Both the position numbers and the translations under genes were made by a program. Below the pieces are notes generated by a model, which worked only from the letters and a program-made list of their open reading frames with translations, did no database searches and was not told where the DNA came from. From positions 5,394,001 to 5,458,000 of the forward strand of contig NZ_CP010310.2 in NCBI RefSeq assembly GCF_000815105.2: DNA of 64,000 bases. Direction: 5' to 3'. This stretch comes from Pandoraea pulmonicola (lineage in GTDB: Bacteria; Pseudomonadota; Gammaproteobacteria; Burkholderiales; Burkholderiaceae). This document shows, in pieces, positions 7,374 to 15,567 of the stretch. Position 1 is the first letter of the stretch, and every line of letters starts with the position of its first letter.

Positions 7374-8906
7374 CTAGAACGCCTTCACCTTGATGGGCTT
7401 CGAATCCTTGACCGTCATGAACACGCCGGTCGGAAGTGCCGCAAAACTTACCTTGCCGCGAAACATGTTCTGCAGTACTTGGTTACTCGCCGCGTTCGTC
7501 TTGAAACATAGTGGAAGACCAATGTTTTCAAGGTGATCGTCGCCTGCGCCGTCATAGTCGTCTGGGCTCTGCGAAGCGAGCGCCACCATCAGACCCTTTG
7601 ACCGGTGCAGCCGAATGTTGTCTGACAGCGCCTTGTGTCGCGAAGCGAGCAAATGGCGAGCTTCATCAACCGCGAGCACTGAACGAACGGCCCGATGGCC
7701 GTTCGCGTCCTGCGGCGCTTCGGCCGTACGCTTAAGGAAGTTGTTCAGCGTATCGAGAAGCATATAGGCGGCAAGATTCTTTTGCGTGTCGTGCGCACCC
7801 GCGAACGTGATAATCCAGCTCTGAGCAAAGAATGCCGCTGGTGGCATTTCCGGCCGGAAGATGGTGCGCTCGGTTAAATCGCTGATTGTGGAAATGACGC
7901 TGTCGGTCTTGAGGCCCCGATCCTGATAAAAGTCCCGTAGCGTCTGACCAACGTCCTCAAGGCTAATTTCTTTGCGCAATGAGAAGAGCGGACGGAGTGC
8001 ATCTTTTATGGCCTCCAACTGCACCGCCCCGGCTTTGCTTTGCATTACCTTCGCAAACGAATCGCGGAAGCCCATGATCGCATCGGAGGCTGCAAGGTCA
8101 GACTCGTCCGAACCAAAAAACATGTCGAGCGGGATCGGCTCATCAGGCACACGCACGACGCGCGCACCGATAGCCTTAATGAAATCATGGCGATTGGCGA
8201 GGTCGCCTTTACCAAGATCAAGCAAGATCACCGGTGCACCGCTCTGCTTCCGCACCTGGGCGATCATTTCCAGCATCGTGCGGGTTTTGCCCGAACCGGC
8301 CTGGCCCATAACCGCCACATGCGGAGAATACCCGACGCCATTAACCGTCCATCGGAACGGTTCGTCAGAGTCCACTGTCCTGCCAAGGTCGACAATTATG
8401 GGGGAGGGGTCTCGGTTTAATCCTTCCCACTGCGTGCCAGAGCCGACCATCGTTGGCGTCGGACTTACCCCCCCGCTTTCCGGAAGATTCGCTCGCCGCC
8501 GGACAAGCACGTCGACGAACTTGTTGTAGTCTTCTCCCGCCTCCTCCCAATCTTCAAACAGCAACGCGATGCCACGATTCCAGTGCCTTTTGACCAAGTC
8601 CTGTAGCGTCGATAGGGTCATCTCGGCACGAGGGTCAGTCCGGCGCAGGTGCGTAAACAACAAACCGACCCAGAGTGGGAGTTCGTCCACGCCGAACAGC
8701 ACATCTCCTTTAATCGACTTCCCCGCCCCGTCCAGGCTACCGGTCGGATATGTTCCTTCCGAGAGTGAGCGCCCAATAGCAAGCCGCGCAACGCGGTTCC
8801 TCGCTTGAAGCCCGAGATTTGAGCGTAGCTGCTCCGTGCGCTTGTCCGCGTCCGCTGATGTCTGAAAACCCGCGAGAAGCACCTGTTCCAAGGTGACCGC
8901 ATTCAT
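7374..8906 (-). CDS. dndE: DndE domain fused to a HerA/FtsK-like ATPase
   Basis: This encodes 510 aa; DndE alone is about 110-120 aa. Residues ~10-130 match DndE features: QLRSNLGLQARNRVARLAIG, then SLSEG, then KGDVLFG and HWNRGIALLFEDW. After a linker (~140-170) comes a P-loop ATPase: Walker A GQAGSGKT at 201-208, a strand LLDLGKGD and a Walker B-type SVLAVDEARHL at ~409-419. The end contains ALASQSPDDY, a sensor-like segment. DndE binds nicked DNA and is essential for phosphorothioation. A HerA-like motor is otherwise seen in restriction parts such as DndH, so the fusion may supply translocation. The ATG overlaps the dndD stop (ATGA). Confidence 0.85.
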   Translation of the reverse strand: MNAVTLEQVLLAGFQTSADADKRTEQLRSNLGLQARNRVARLAIGRSLSEGTYPTGSLDGAGKSIKGDVLFGVDELPLWVGLLFTHLRRTDPRAEMTLSTLQDLVKRHWNRGIALLFEDWEEAGEDYNKFVDVLVRRRANLPESGGVSPTPTMVGSGTQWEGLNRDPSPIIVDLGRTVDSDEPFRWTVNGVGYSPHVAVMGQAGSGKTRTMLEMIAQVRKQSGAPVILLDLGKGDLANRHDFIKAIGARVVRVPDEPIPLDMFFGSDESDLAASDAIMGFRDSFAKVMQSKAGAVQLEAIKDALRPLFSLRKEISLEDVGQTLRDFYQDRGLKTDSVISTISDLTERTIFRPEMPPAAFFAQSWIITFAGAHDTQKNLAAYMLLDTLNNFLKRTAEAPQDANGHRAVRSVLAVDEARHLLASRHKALSDNIRLHRSKGLMVALASQSPDDYDGAGDDHLENIGLPLCFKTNAASNQVLQNMFRGKVSFAALPTGVFMTVKDSKPIKVKAF

Positions 8907-10954
8907 TGCGTCAGATCCATAAAGTACTCATTCTCGATAGCCGTGGTGCGACCAACGCCACTGCCAATTTCCGCGTGCTGTAGCAAATACGTCATACCGA
9001 CGTTGGGCTCCATCGCTGCGTAGGTGTCACGGTCAATTTCCTTATCCTGCGACAACAGAATTACTTGTCGCTTCTTATCCGAAACCCAATATTTGAGAAT
9101 GTTCGCTCGATGTGAGCTGTCCAGACGGCCCAGAGGGGTGTCAACAACCAGTGGCGCATCGATACCAGAAATATCAGCCAGGCCCGCGAGCAACGCAGTA
9201 GCAAACACTTGATTTTCTCCGGCTGATTTGTCGAACGGTATCTCTTCGCCTTCCTTGCTTAGGATTGTCGTCTTTCCCGATTCGTCGATGTGAATGCGAT
9301 GCACGTGCTTCTTGTGGGCAAGCTTTTTATATACGCCAGTCATAGCGTCAGCAAGCTGCTCCACCTTCAGCGCGTACAGCTGAGGGATCAGTTCATTAAT
9401 AAGGTTGCAAACGCGTTCGGCCCGACCGACCATGGACTTGACCGGATTCGCCTGGACAAACTTCTCGTGCTCACGGGCGTAGAGAGCACGCTCTTGATCA
9501 ATGGTGCCCTTGAGGCCCGACATCAGGCGCTCAACATCCCCCAATTCCCTTTGGCGCTGATCTAGTGTTGCATTTACCGCTGTCAATTCCCCATTCAGCT
9601 TCGCAAGCGACCCGTCACGGTCCACACCCTCAATCTTGGTGTAGCGATTGACCAATTCGCGAATCTTCTTTTGTAGAGATTCACGTTTCGCTACGAGGCC
9701 AAGTACATCCTGCGCCCCCATGCGAAGGCCGTTCATAGCATGAAGCAGCGCTGTGCGCTTTGGCCCGAGGTAATCGTGCACCACGATCTCGGCACAGCCC
9801 GCCGGCATCGGGTAGAACAAGCTTTCCCATGCCGCATTTAAACGGGCCTGCAATGCAGCCTCTTGCTCTGCAGTCAGCTCCGGGGACATTGACGGTTCGG
9901 TGGTGGCGTAGAACGTCCCAATGAACTTCGCCTTCTCTGGCTCCAAGCTCCGCTTTCGGGCGTCCCAGCTATCGCGCGCAATTTCCTCCTGCACCTGCTT
10001 CGAAAGTCCCTCCATCAGATCACGAGCCACTAAATGGAAAGGAAGCTTGCTTGCAACCAAATCGTCCAGCGCATCCTCCGTCACTTTGAGCTCGGTTTCA
10101 GCGTCCGCTTGTTGCTTCACAACGTCCGATACGCTGGCCACATCGCCCGCGCCGGCACCAAGTTGCATCATCCTATTGGTCAAATCGCTGCGCTGCGTTT
10201 GCAAGCTCTTAACCGACTCATCGAGAGTTTGATGCTTGCGCTCCGCCTCCTCGTATTCCCGTTCGTGTTGCGATAAGGTTTCGAATAGCTCACGGTGCTT
10301 CTGCTCGTCCATGACCGAGATGCCGGTCGATCGATTTGTCTGGAACTCCTCCAACCGCTTCTTCAACTTGCGCAGCAAAACAACGCCTAACAGCCCCTCG
10401 ATACCGGTGCGAATTTGATCCCCACGACTCTGGTCTGCGAGTTTCTTAACTTCCTCTCCGTCGAAGAAGAAAAAGGGCGCGACATGTGCGGGTATGAATC
10501 TCTGGTCCAGCAGCTCAGGAAGACGATCTGAGGCGAGAGCCCGGCCCCGAATTCCATCACGGACTTCATAGATAACAACCTCGTCCTCGCCCGTCCAATC
10601 GCCCGACCGGCTGAAGAACCACTTGCGAGTTACTTCAAATCCCTCAGCCTTAGACTGGTTGATTTGAATCTTCACCCACATGGAGTCGCGCCCGGTGCGA
10701 ATCGCCGTGCCGTGTAATGCGCGCTCGACGAACTTCCGATACCCTACGTCGTCCTTCAGGCCGGCGCGACCTAGATGCTCTACGGCTTCTTTACCAAAGA
10801 GACCGAGATAGAGAGCCTCCAGCACCGAGGTCTTCCCATATCCATTCATGCCACCTATGAGCACAATGTTCCTGCCCGCGCGCGGCTGAGGGAACTCAAA
10901 TAACTGATGCTGGTAGCTCTTAAAGTTAAACAGTTCGATCTTTGCAATCCACAT
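8903..10954 (-). CDS. dndD: DndD, SMC/Rad50-like ATPase of DNA phosphorothioation
   Basis: This encodes 683 aa, the usual DndD size. The N-terminus opens with an ABC/SMC head (IELFNFKSYQ; Walker A GGMNGYGKTS at 34-43). The middle (~200-480) is largely charged coiled coil. The C-terminal head carries a signature-like KSAGENQVFA and a Walker B strand APLVVDTPLGRLD, ending in a D-loop-like region. In known systems DndD has ATPase activity and works with DndC and DndE to place sulfur in the DNA backbone. It lies 12 bp after the 66-aa small protein and overlaps the next gene by 4 bp. Confidence 0.93.
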   Translation of the reverse strand: MWIAKIELFNFKSYQHQLFEFPQPRAGRNIVLIGGMNGYGKTSVLEALYLGLFGKEAVEHLGRAGLKDDVGYRKFVERALHGTAIRTGRDSMWVKIQINQSKAEGFEVTRKWFFSRSGDWTGEDEVVIYEVRDGIRGRALASDRLPELLDQRFIPAHVAPFFFFDGEEVKKLADQSRGDQIRTGIEGLLGVVLLRKLKKRLEEFQTNRSTGISVMDEQKHRELFETLSQHEREYEEAERKHQTLDESVKSLQTQRSDLTNRMMQLGAGAGDVASVSDVVKQQADAETELKVTEDALDDLVASKLPFHLVARDLMEGLSKQVQEEIARDSWDARKRSLEPEKAKFIGTFYATTEPSMSPELTAEQEAALQARLNAAWESLFYPMPAGCAEIVVHDYLGPKRTALLHAMNGLRMGAQDVLGLVAKRESLQKKIRELVNRYTKIEGVDRDGSLAKLNGELTAVNATLDQRQRELGDVERLMSGLKGTIDQERALYAREHEKFVQANPVKSMVGRAERVCNLINELIPQLYALKVEQLADAMTGVYKKLAHKKHVHRIHIDESGKTTILSKEGEEIPFDKSAGENQVFATALLAGLADISGIDAPLVVDTPLGRLDSSHRANILKYWVSDKKRQVILLSQDKEIDRDTYAAMEPNVGMTYLLQHAEIGSGVGRTTAIENEYFMDLTQ

Positions 10955-10966
10955 GTCGTCGTTTTT

Positions 10967-11167
10967 TTAGTCCATGCGGCTAAGGGTTTCTTCGATACGC
11001 GGGTATACGTTGCGTGCCCGCTCCTCACCCGAACGCTCTCGTTGGATGCCTACCAGATCTTCAAGCACATCCATCGGCACGCCATGCTTTATGCATAACT
11101 GCTCTAGGACTGCTCGGGCGTCAGCATCCGACCACAGTGGCAAATCGCCAAGAAAAATGTCGCTCAT
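10967..11167 (-). CDS. Small phosphorothioation-associated protein
   Basis: This encodes 66 acidic, probably all-helical residues (for example DARAVLEQLCIKHGVPMDVL, then RSGEERARNV). Its start overlaps the dndC stop (TAATG), so translation is coupled. Small proteins annotated as DNA modification system-associated occur at this place in some dnd operons, and this fits by position and size. No catalytic motif is visible. It could be an adaptor between DndC and DndD, but that is a guess. Confidence 0.7.
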   Translation of the reverse strand: MSDIFLGDLPLWSDADARAVLEQLCIKHGVPMDVLEDLVGIQRERSGEERARNVYPRIEETLSRMD

Positions 11168-12342
11168 TATTTTCCCCCTCGGTGTTTAGCCGGCCGACTT
11201 ATTTCTTCGGCCCAAATCGCCTGAATTCGTTCGATTTCATCTGTGGATATCAGTGTATCGCCGTACTCAGCTTGCGTTTCAAGCAACCTATCCAAGATCA
11301 TCTTCCGTGCCTGAATCGTGAAAGGACCCGGTACGTGCTGAATCTGTTCGCCACGCGGATTAAAACGAATCTCCCCGTTGCGTCGCTCGACCGAGCGGTA
11401 CCGCGGATCATTGCGGATGTCTCTGAGCCATTGCCGGAATTCAATGAGCGCAGAAAAGTGATGGTTGCCGGAATCCACAAAGCCTTGAAGACTCTTGTCC
11501 TTCTCAACCACAGTGCATGTCCAGCACCCGAAGCGACTGTTGGCGGTCCCGCATCCAGGAGCCTCGTCCTTGCTCAGAACCACGGGGCACTCGCCGCCTT
11601 CAGCGTCTCTATAGAGCTGAATCAAGTCACGGTGAGTTCCGCCCCAAGGCGGTTCACGCCCGCCAAGTACTTCCCACACATCGTCGATCGTCAGATGCAC
11701 GATCGGCCGATAGATAAAAGCACCTGGCAGTTCCGAATGCGGCGTCAGGTTGGAGTCGGCTAGATTCTGGAATTTGTTGATCGAATTGCGTCGGCTATCG
11801 CTCTCGTCAAGTCGCACGCCCAACGCAACGATCGCGGCTCCATGCGCCGAAACATGTTCAAGGATGTAACGGCTAGTCGGTTGAATCTTAAGCCGATCAG
11901 TACACCAGCGCATAGTTTGATTAGGGCTCGGATAGCCTTTGCCGATAAGCAACGTCCAGAATGTCTTGTCAGAAGCTGGTCGTGTCGTGACCACGGTTAC
12001 AGGCAAACGGAGGCTGTCCGCCATTTCTCGAATCGCCGTTTGCACTTTCGCGAGATGTGCTATGACGAGCGGGCTTTCCACCAGCGTATCGTTTGAGACA
12101 ATGTGTACATGTCGCTTTCGCCGCGACGGCGGGACCTGCAGTAGCGCCTCGAAAATCGCCTGTGCCACGACAGTTGAGTCTTTGCCTCCGGAAAACCCAA
12201 TAATCCACGGGTAGTCCTGGACATCGGACAAGTATTCCGCCCGCACAGAAGCGACAACGTCCTCCCAGACGGACTGCGTGTCGCGCAGGGCGACCGGCTC
12301 AGCTCGAGCGGAAGGTCCAGCAGTGGTTTGTTCTATTAACAT
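11167..12342 (-). CDS. dndC: DndC, ATP-dependent DNA sulfurtransferase (PAPS-reductase family)
   Basis: This encodes 391 aa. The ATP-pyrophosphatase loop GFSGGKDST is at residues 49-57, and the adenine-binding/redox segment RWCTDRLKIQP at 145-155. Four cysteines, C252, C264, C273 and C276 (ECP, then GCGTANSRFGCWTC), match the 4Fe-4S ligands of DndC. The R-x-DES segment is near 177-182. It receives sulfur from a cysteine desulfurase. No dndA is in the window, so a chromosomal IscS probably serves. It is the first enzyme gene of the operon, 41 bp after the XRE regulator gene. Confidence 0.95.
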   Translation of the reverse strand: MLIEQTTAGPSARAEPVALRDTQSVWEDVVASVRAEYLSDVQDYPWIIGFSGGKDSTVVAQAIFEALLQVPPSRRKRHVHIVSNDTLVESPLVIAHLAKVQTAIREMADSLRLPVTVVTTRPASDKTFWTLLIGKGYPSPNQTMRWCTDRLKIQPTSRYILEHVSAHGAAIVALGVRLDESDSRRNSINKFQNLADSNLTPHSELPGAFIYRPIVHLTIDDVWEVLGGREPPWGGTHRDLIQLYRDAEGGECPVVLSKDEAPGCGTANSRFGCWTCTVVEKDKSLQGFVDSGNHHFSALIEFRQWLRDIRNDPRYRSVERRNGEIRFNPRGEQIQHVPGPFTIQARKMILDRLLETQAEYGDTLISTDEIERIQAIWAEEISRPAKHRGGK

Positions 12343-12383
12343 TTATAATTCTTGCCCTAGGCGGTTCGAGAGTCACGGAGAGC

Positions 12384-12668
12384 CTACTGGCCGGTCCGCT
12401 CGAAAGTGATCTTGAGACGCGCGCCTACGGCGTCTGCGAATTTCGTGAGCGTTCTGGTCGATGGAATTGTTCGCCCCGCCTCCAAGCGAGCGATGTTGCT
12501 CTGTGTTGTGCGCATACGCCTGGCAACCTCTTCCTGTGTCAACCCTGCGCGGTCTCGAGCGCTGACGATGGCTTCCGCTAATACACGCCCCGCATCCGGC
12601 GATGCATCCGTACTTGCATCCTGCGAGACTTCCGCCGACTCTGAGGCCACATTACTCCGACGTGTCAT
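12384..12668 (-). CDS. XRE-family helix-turn-helix regulator
   Basis: This encodes 94 aa from ATG 12668, which has an AAAGG ribosome-binding site 7 nt upstream. A longer frame starting at TTG 12740 is less likely. The C-terminal ~60 residues are a classic HTH_3 domain: AGLTQEEVARRMRTTQSNIA, then RLEAGRTIPSTRTLTKFADA. The N-terminal ~30 residues are Ser/Asp/Ala-rich and probably disordered. It is the first gene of the dnd operon and probably controls it through the palindrome about 140 bp upstream. Confidence 0.88.
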   Translation of the reverse strand: MTRRSNVASESAEVSQDASTDASPDAGRVLAEAIVSARDRAGLTQEEVARRMRTTQSNIARLEAGRTIPSTRTLTKFADAVGARLKITFERTGQ

Positions 12669-12790
12669 ACAACGCCTTTTGCGGATCTTTCGGTGAACAT
12701 GTAGGTTACTAATGACCAATAGACGCAGATCCAGCCGCAAAGAGCGGGAGATTGATCAGTATGTCTAATGCATCGGTTACTCTTGCCGCA

Positions 12791-12821
12791 CATATCTTAA
12801 CATCATATCGAAATTGATATG
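12791..12821. promoter_or_regulatory. Probable operator/promoter region of the dnd operon
   Basis: A perfect inverted repeat CATATC-GAAATT-GATATG occupies 12804-12821, with a third CATATC half-site at 12791-12796, 13 bp to the left. It lies in the AT-rich stretch upstream of the XRE gene, where the promoter must be. This arrangement suits binding by a dimeric HTH regulator such as the adjacent XRE protein or by DndB. I could not settle on a convincing -35/-10 pair. Confidence 0.5.
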
Positions 12822-12840
12822 TAATGTCTCATCAATCGCA

Positions 12841-13047
12841 TCATTCTTGAGTTGGCCTGACCGCTTGCATGATGTCGCGGTGGAGAACTAGCCCCAAAAG
12901 ACAGGCTTGAAATCTCCTGCTACCTTCGCTCTCGGTCAACTCAGCGCTGCCGCGCTGTGATCGATCTACACCTGTATATGACTTGGCGGAGGCGGAAGTG
13001 AGCCACGTGTTCTCCACGACCCCCTGCACATCAAATATTTTAACCAT
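12841..13047 (-). CDS. Small hypothetical protein with a strong ribosome-binding site
   Basis: This encodes 68 aa (MVKIFDVQGVVENTWLTSAS). The ATG is preceded by GAGGTGATAT, an excellent Shine-Dalgarno, which argues that at least the 5' end was a real gene. No domain is recognised. The downstream half may be out of its original context. It diverges from the 13120 gene over a 72-bp gap and runs towards the dnd promoter. Confidence 0.45.
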   Translation of the reverse strand: MVKIFDVQGVVENTWLTSASAKSYTGVDRSQRGSAELTESEGSRRFQACLLGLVLHRDIMQAVRPTQE

Positions 13048-13119
13048 ATATCACCTCATTGGACTTGCCCCCTCGGTGTGTTCAAGGCAGCGTCGTCCTG
13101 GATCCTCATGAGGTAATAC

Positions 13120-13404
13120 ATGACTCTCTCTTCCATTTGTCCCCGTTGCAAATCCACTGACGTCGCCACTCTCAACTATGCCCGTAAGGCAGGCGGCGCC
13201 GTGGGAGCCGCCGCCGGTACTGCAGATAGCGCGGCAGCAGGACTCGAACCCGCCACCTGGCGATTACAAAGCCTTTGCAAAAATCCTAAAAATCAAAGAA
13301 TTAGGTACTTTTCCGCGTTTCCAAAACCATTCGGAATAGCGGTCAGAAGGCCTTATACCACCGCGCATCTGATCCCGGTCCTTACATTGGCGGGAAATGA
13401 CTGA
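13120..13404 (+). pseudogene. Zinc-ribbon small-protein gene truncated by an att copy
   Basis: The start (ATG 13120, ribosome-binding site GAGGTAAT) and first ~35 residues look genuine: CPRC zinc-knuckle, then YARKAGGAVGAAAGTA, a pattern of small proteins common on mobile elements. From about 13229 the frame reads through a copy of the tRNA-Thr 3' end (AGLEPATW is translated tRNA sequence), so the original C-terminus has been replaced. The remainder to 13404 is meaningless extension. Confidence 0.55.
13229..13270 (-). repeat. Second partial tRNA-Thr(UGU) 3' half (att copy)
   Basis: Positions 13237-13270 match 14152-14185 of the intact tRNA gene at 32 of 34 bases, covering the T-arm, variable region and anticodon loop (TTTGTAAT on the minus strand). 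Similarity fades right after the anticodon loop, which is the usual crossover point for tyrosine integrases. It splits the zinc-ribbon gene and bounds the dnd island on the right. Confidence 0.75.
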
Positions 13405-14101
13405 AGATGACCAATCTCGTCGAAATGCAGGCGCAGATTGATTGCACAATCGCCACTCTTAGTTGTCGCGACATCAGGAACACGGAACGCTGGCTACATG
13501 ATGGTAGAGCGAGACCAAGTAGGCCTTCGAGAATAAATGAAGATCGAGTCTCGACTTACTCTAGCCAACCGAAGACACCACCTTGAACGGAGTGCAATTG
13601 TGAAGAAAGAAATATCGTTCAGGTTTGTGACGGGCGCCGCGACGTTGTGTGTCTTTGATCTGGAGTGCTTAAAACATCGACTCAACGAGGACGCTGACTA
13701 GTGGTCAGTTCACGCGACGAGCTCAGTGAGGCGAATGCCTGCAACGTGGCGTTCGTGGGACTGTATGCTGATGGCGATTACGTTGTTTCCCTTGTACCTT
13801 GTAGATGAAATACCAATCTTCGACGCAGAGATTTCGATCAAAGTGCCATCGGGAAAGATCTTCATAGGGGGCCGGAGAGGAAGTCACTTCGGCTGGGCTC
13901 TAGCCAGAGTGCCTTCGCGGCATATTTCACTACATTCCTGCCGGAAATTATGCATTGAAAATGCGACGGTCCGACGCCAATAGTGAAATCCAAATTGCGA
14001 TTTCCACCAGCGGATTGGGAAAAATGCATTTTCGAGTTCGGTCCAGATTTAGCCGACGTCAACCTTACGTATGCCTTCCGCCGAACGGAATTGGAAACGC
14101 G
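13405..14101. other. Decayed gene remnants next to the tRNA
   Basis: No intact gene. Fragments in several plus-strand frames look like former coding sequence. One is a ~33-codon frame near 13600 (KKEISFRFVTGAATLCVFDL). Another, at about 13705-13810, reads SEANACNVAFVGLYADGDYV. A third, in a different frame at about 13805-13880, reads EIPIFDAEISIKVPSGKIFI, and one near 13985-14126 reads RFPPADWEKCIFEFGPDLAD. The stretch is best read as a small degenerate cargo segment between two att copies. Confidence 0.4.
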
Positions 14102-14132
14102 AAGGGGCTACGTGAAAACCACGTAACCCCTT
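14102..14132 (-). terminator. Terminator of tRNA-Thr
   Basis: A 13-bp stem with one mismatch (AAGGGGCTACGTG/CACGTAACCCCTT) lies 9 bp beyond the tRNA 3' end. The same hairpin is duplicated at 1763-1792. The following T-tract is weak. Confidence 0.6.
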
Positions 14133-14140
14133 GATTTATT

Positions 14141-14216
<76 letters not shown>

Positions 14217-14341
14217 GAAGTCGCACATTGTAACCGATTCGTCGGTCACTGCGGTAATCTGAAAGTGCAAAATCGTCCGTCCCAGCGGACCGTCGAGGCC
14301 GCGATCGCTCACCGCCTCGACTCGTCCGCCGTCGCGGATTA

Positions 14342-14797
14342 TTACTTCACGACCTTCAGGCGAGCGCGTCCGGCATTTCCGCCAGCCGCACCACCACCAG
14401 GACGCGTGGGATCCGAATCGTCATCGTCGGACGCCTGCACCGGCGGCGCAGCTTCAAGCACCGCACCATCGTCCGCAGACGCCTGCTTGTCGACCGGGAA
14501 TGCCATCCCCTGGCCATTCTCGCGGGCATAAATCGCCAGCACATTCGGCACCTGCACTTCCACCTTCTGTGAGATGCCGCCGAAACGAGCACTGAACTCG
14601 ATCCAGTCGTTGCCCATCTGCAGTCCGCTCGTGGCATCGAAGCTGATGTTCAGCACGATCTCGCCATCTTTCACAAACTCGCGCGGCACCCGCGTCTTGG
14701 CATCGACATGCACGGCCAGATACGGTGTGTAACCGTTGTCGGTACACCACTCGTACAGCGCGCGCAAAAGGTAAGGCTTGGTAGACGTTTCAGGCAT
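14342..14797 (-). CDS. sspB: SspB, ClpXP protease specificity-enhancing factor
   Basis: This encodes 151 aa, starting at the ATG that gives the typical MPETSTKPYLLRALYEWC N-terminus; an upstream in-frame start would add 10 atypical residues. SspB delivers SsrA-tagged proteins to ClpXP. The folded domain covers ~1-105. The acidic Gly/Asp-rich linker (DDDDSDPTR) leads to a C-terminal RARLKVVK, the ClpX-docking tail. It lies 75 bp after sspA, in the usual sspA-sspB pair. Confidence 0.95.
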   Translation of the reverse strand: MPETSTKPYLLRALYEWCTDNGYTPYLAVHVDAKTRVPREFVKDGEIVLNISFDATSGLQMGNDWIEFSARFGGISQKVEVQVPNVLAIYARENGQGMAFPVDKQASADDGAVLEAAPPVQASDDDDSDPTRPGGGAAGGNAGRARLKVVK

Positions 14798-14872
14798 ATG
14801 ACCAACTCGCCCCGTCGCGAAATCCACCCATCACACTCGACAGGCCGACCTCGCCAACAGGCAATCAACGCA

Positions 14873-15484
14873 TTAGCGACGCATGACCTTTTCGGACGGC
14901 GTCAGCGCTTCAATGTACGCCGGACGGCTGAAAATCCGCTCGGCATACTTCATCAACGGCGCAGCATTCTTCGACAACTCAATGCCGTAATGATCCAAAC
15001 GCCACAGCAACGGCGCAATCGCCACGTCGAGCATCGAGAATTCCTCGCCCAACATGTACTTGTTCTTCATGAAAATCGGCGCAAGCTGCGTCAGACGATC
15101 ACGAATCGACAGTCGAGCCTTCTCGTGCAACTTCTCAGCCGCCTTGCCCTTGTCGTTCTCGAGCGTGCTCACGTGCACGAACAACTCTTTCTCGAAATTG
15201 AACAGGAACAGGCGCGCGCGAGCACGCTGCACCGGATCCGCCGGCATCAACTGCGGATGCGGAAACCGCTCGTCGATGTACTCGTTGATGATGTTCGATT
15301 CGTACAGAATCAAATCGCGTTCGACAAGGATCGGCACCTGACCGTACGGGTTCATCACCGCAATGTCTTCCGGCTTGTTGAACAGGTCGACGTCACGGAT
15401 TTCGAAATCCATGCCTTTTTCAAACAAAACCAGCCGGCAACGCTGGGAGAAGGGGCACGTAGTGCCCGAGTACAAAACCATCAT
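14873..15484 (-). CDS. sspA: SspA, stringent starvation protein A
   Basis: This encodes 203 aa with a glutathione-S-transferase fold. The thioredoxin-like N-terminus (MVLYSGTTCPFSQRCRLVLF; GQVPILVE with the cis-Pro; YESNIINEYI) is followed by the helical C-terminal domain (MLDVAIAPLLWRL). In enterobacteria SspA binds RNA polymerase in stationary phase. It lies directly after the bc1 operon (83-bp gap) and before sspB, the common beta-proteobacterial order. Confidence 0.95.
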   Translation of the reverse strand: MMVLYSGTTCPFSQRCRLVLFEKGMDFEIRDVDLFNKPEDIAVMNPYGQVPILVERDLILYESNIINEYIDERFPHPQLMPADPVQRARARLFLFNFEKELFVHVSTLENDKGKAAEKLHEKARLSIRDRLTQLAPIFMKNKYMLGEEFSMLDVAIAPLLWRLDHYGIELSKNAAPLMKYAERIFSRPAYIEALTPSEKVMRR

Positions 15485-15567
15485 AGCGCGTCTTCCTTAA
15501 AAACCAACGGGGCCGGGGCGGGAAATCGACGCTTCCCATACCCTGGCCCCGTCGTACAGACGTTATT

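Noticed and set aside
5511..12668. A BREX, DISARM or Ssp system instead of Dnd
   Set aside because: No PglX/PglZ, no DISARM helicase-methylase set and no SspB-type nickase or SspE DUF262/HNH protein. DndC, DndD and DndE signatures fit Dnd.
13983..14126. A 47-codon plus-strand ORF reaching into the tRNA terminator
   Set aside because: Its 3' end is the terminator hairpin itself and no ribosome-binding site is seen; it is listed only as a remnant.
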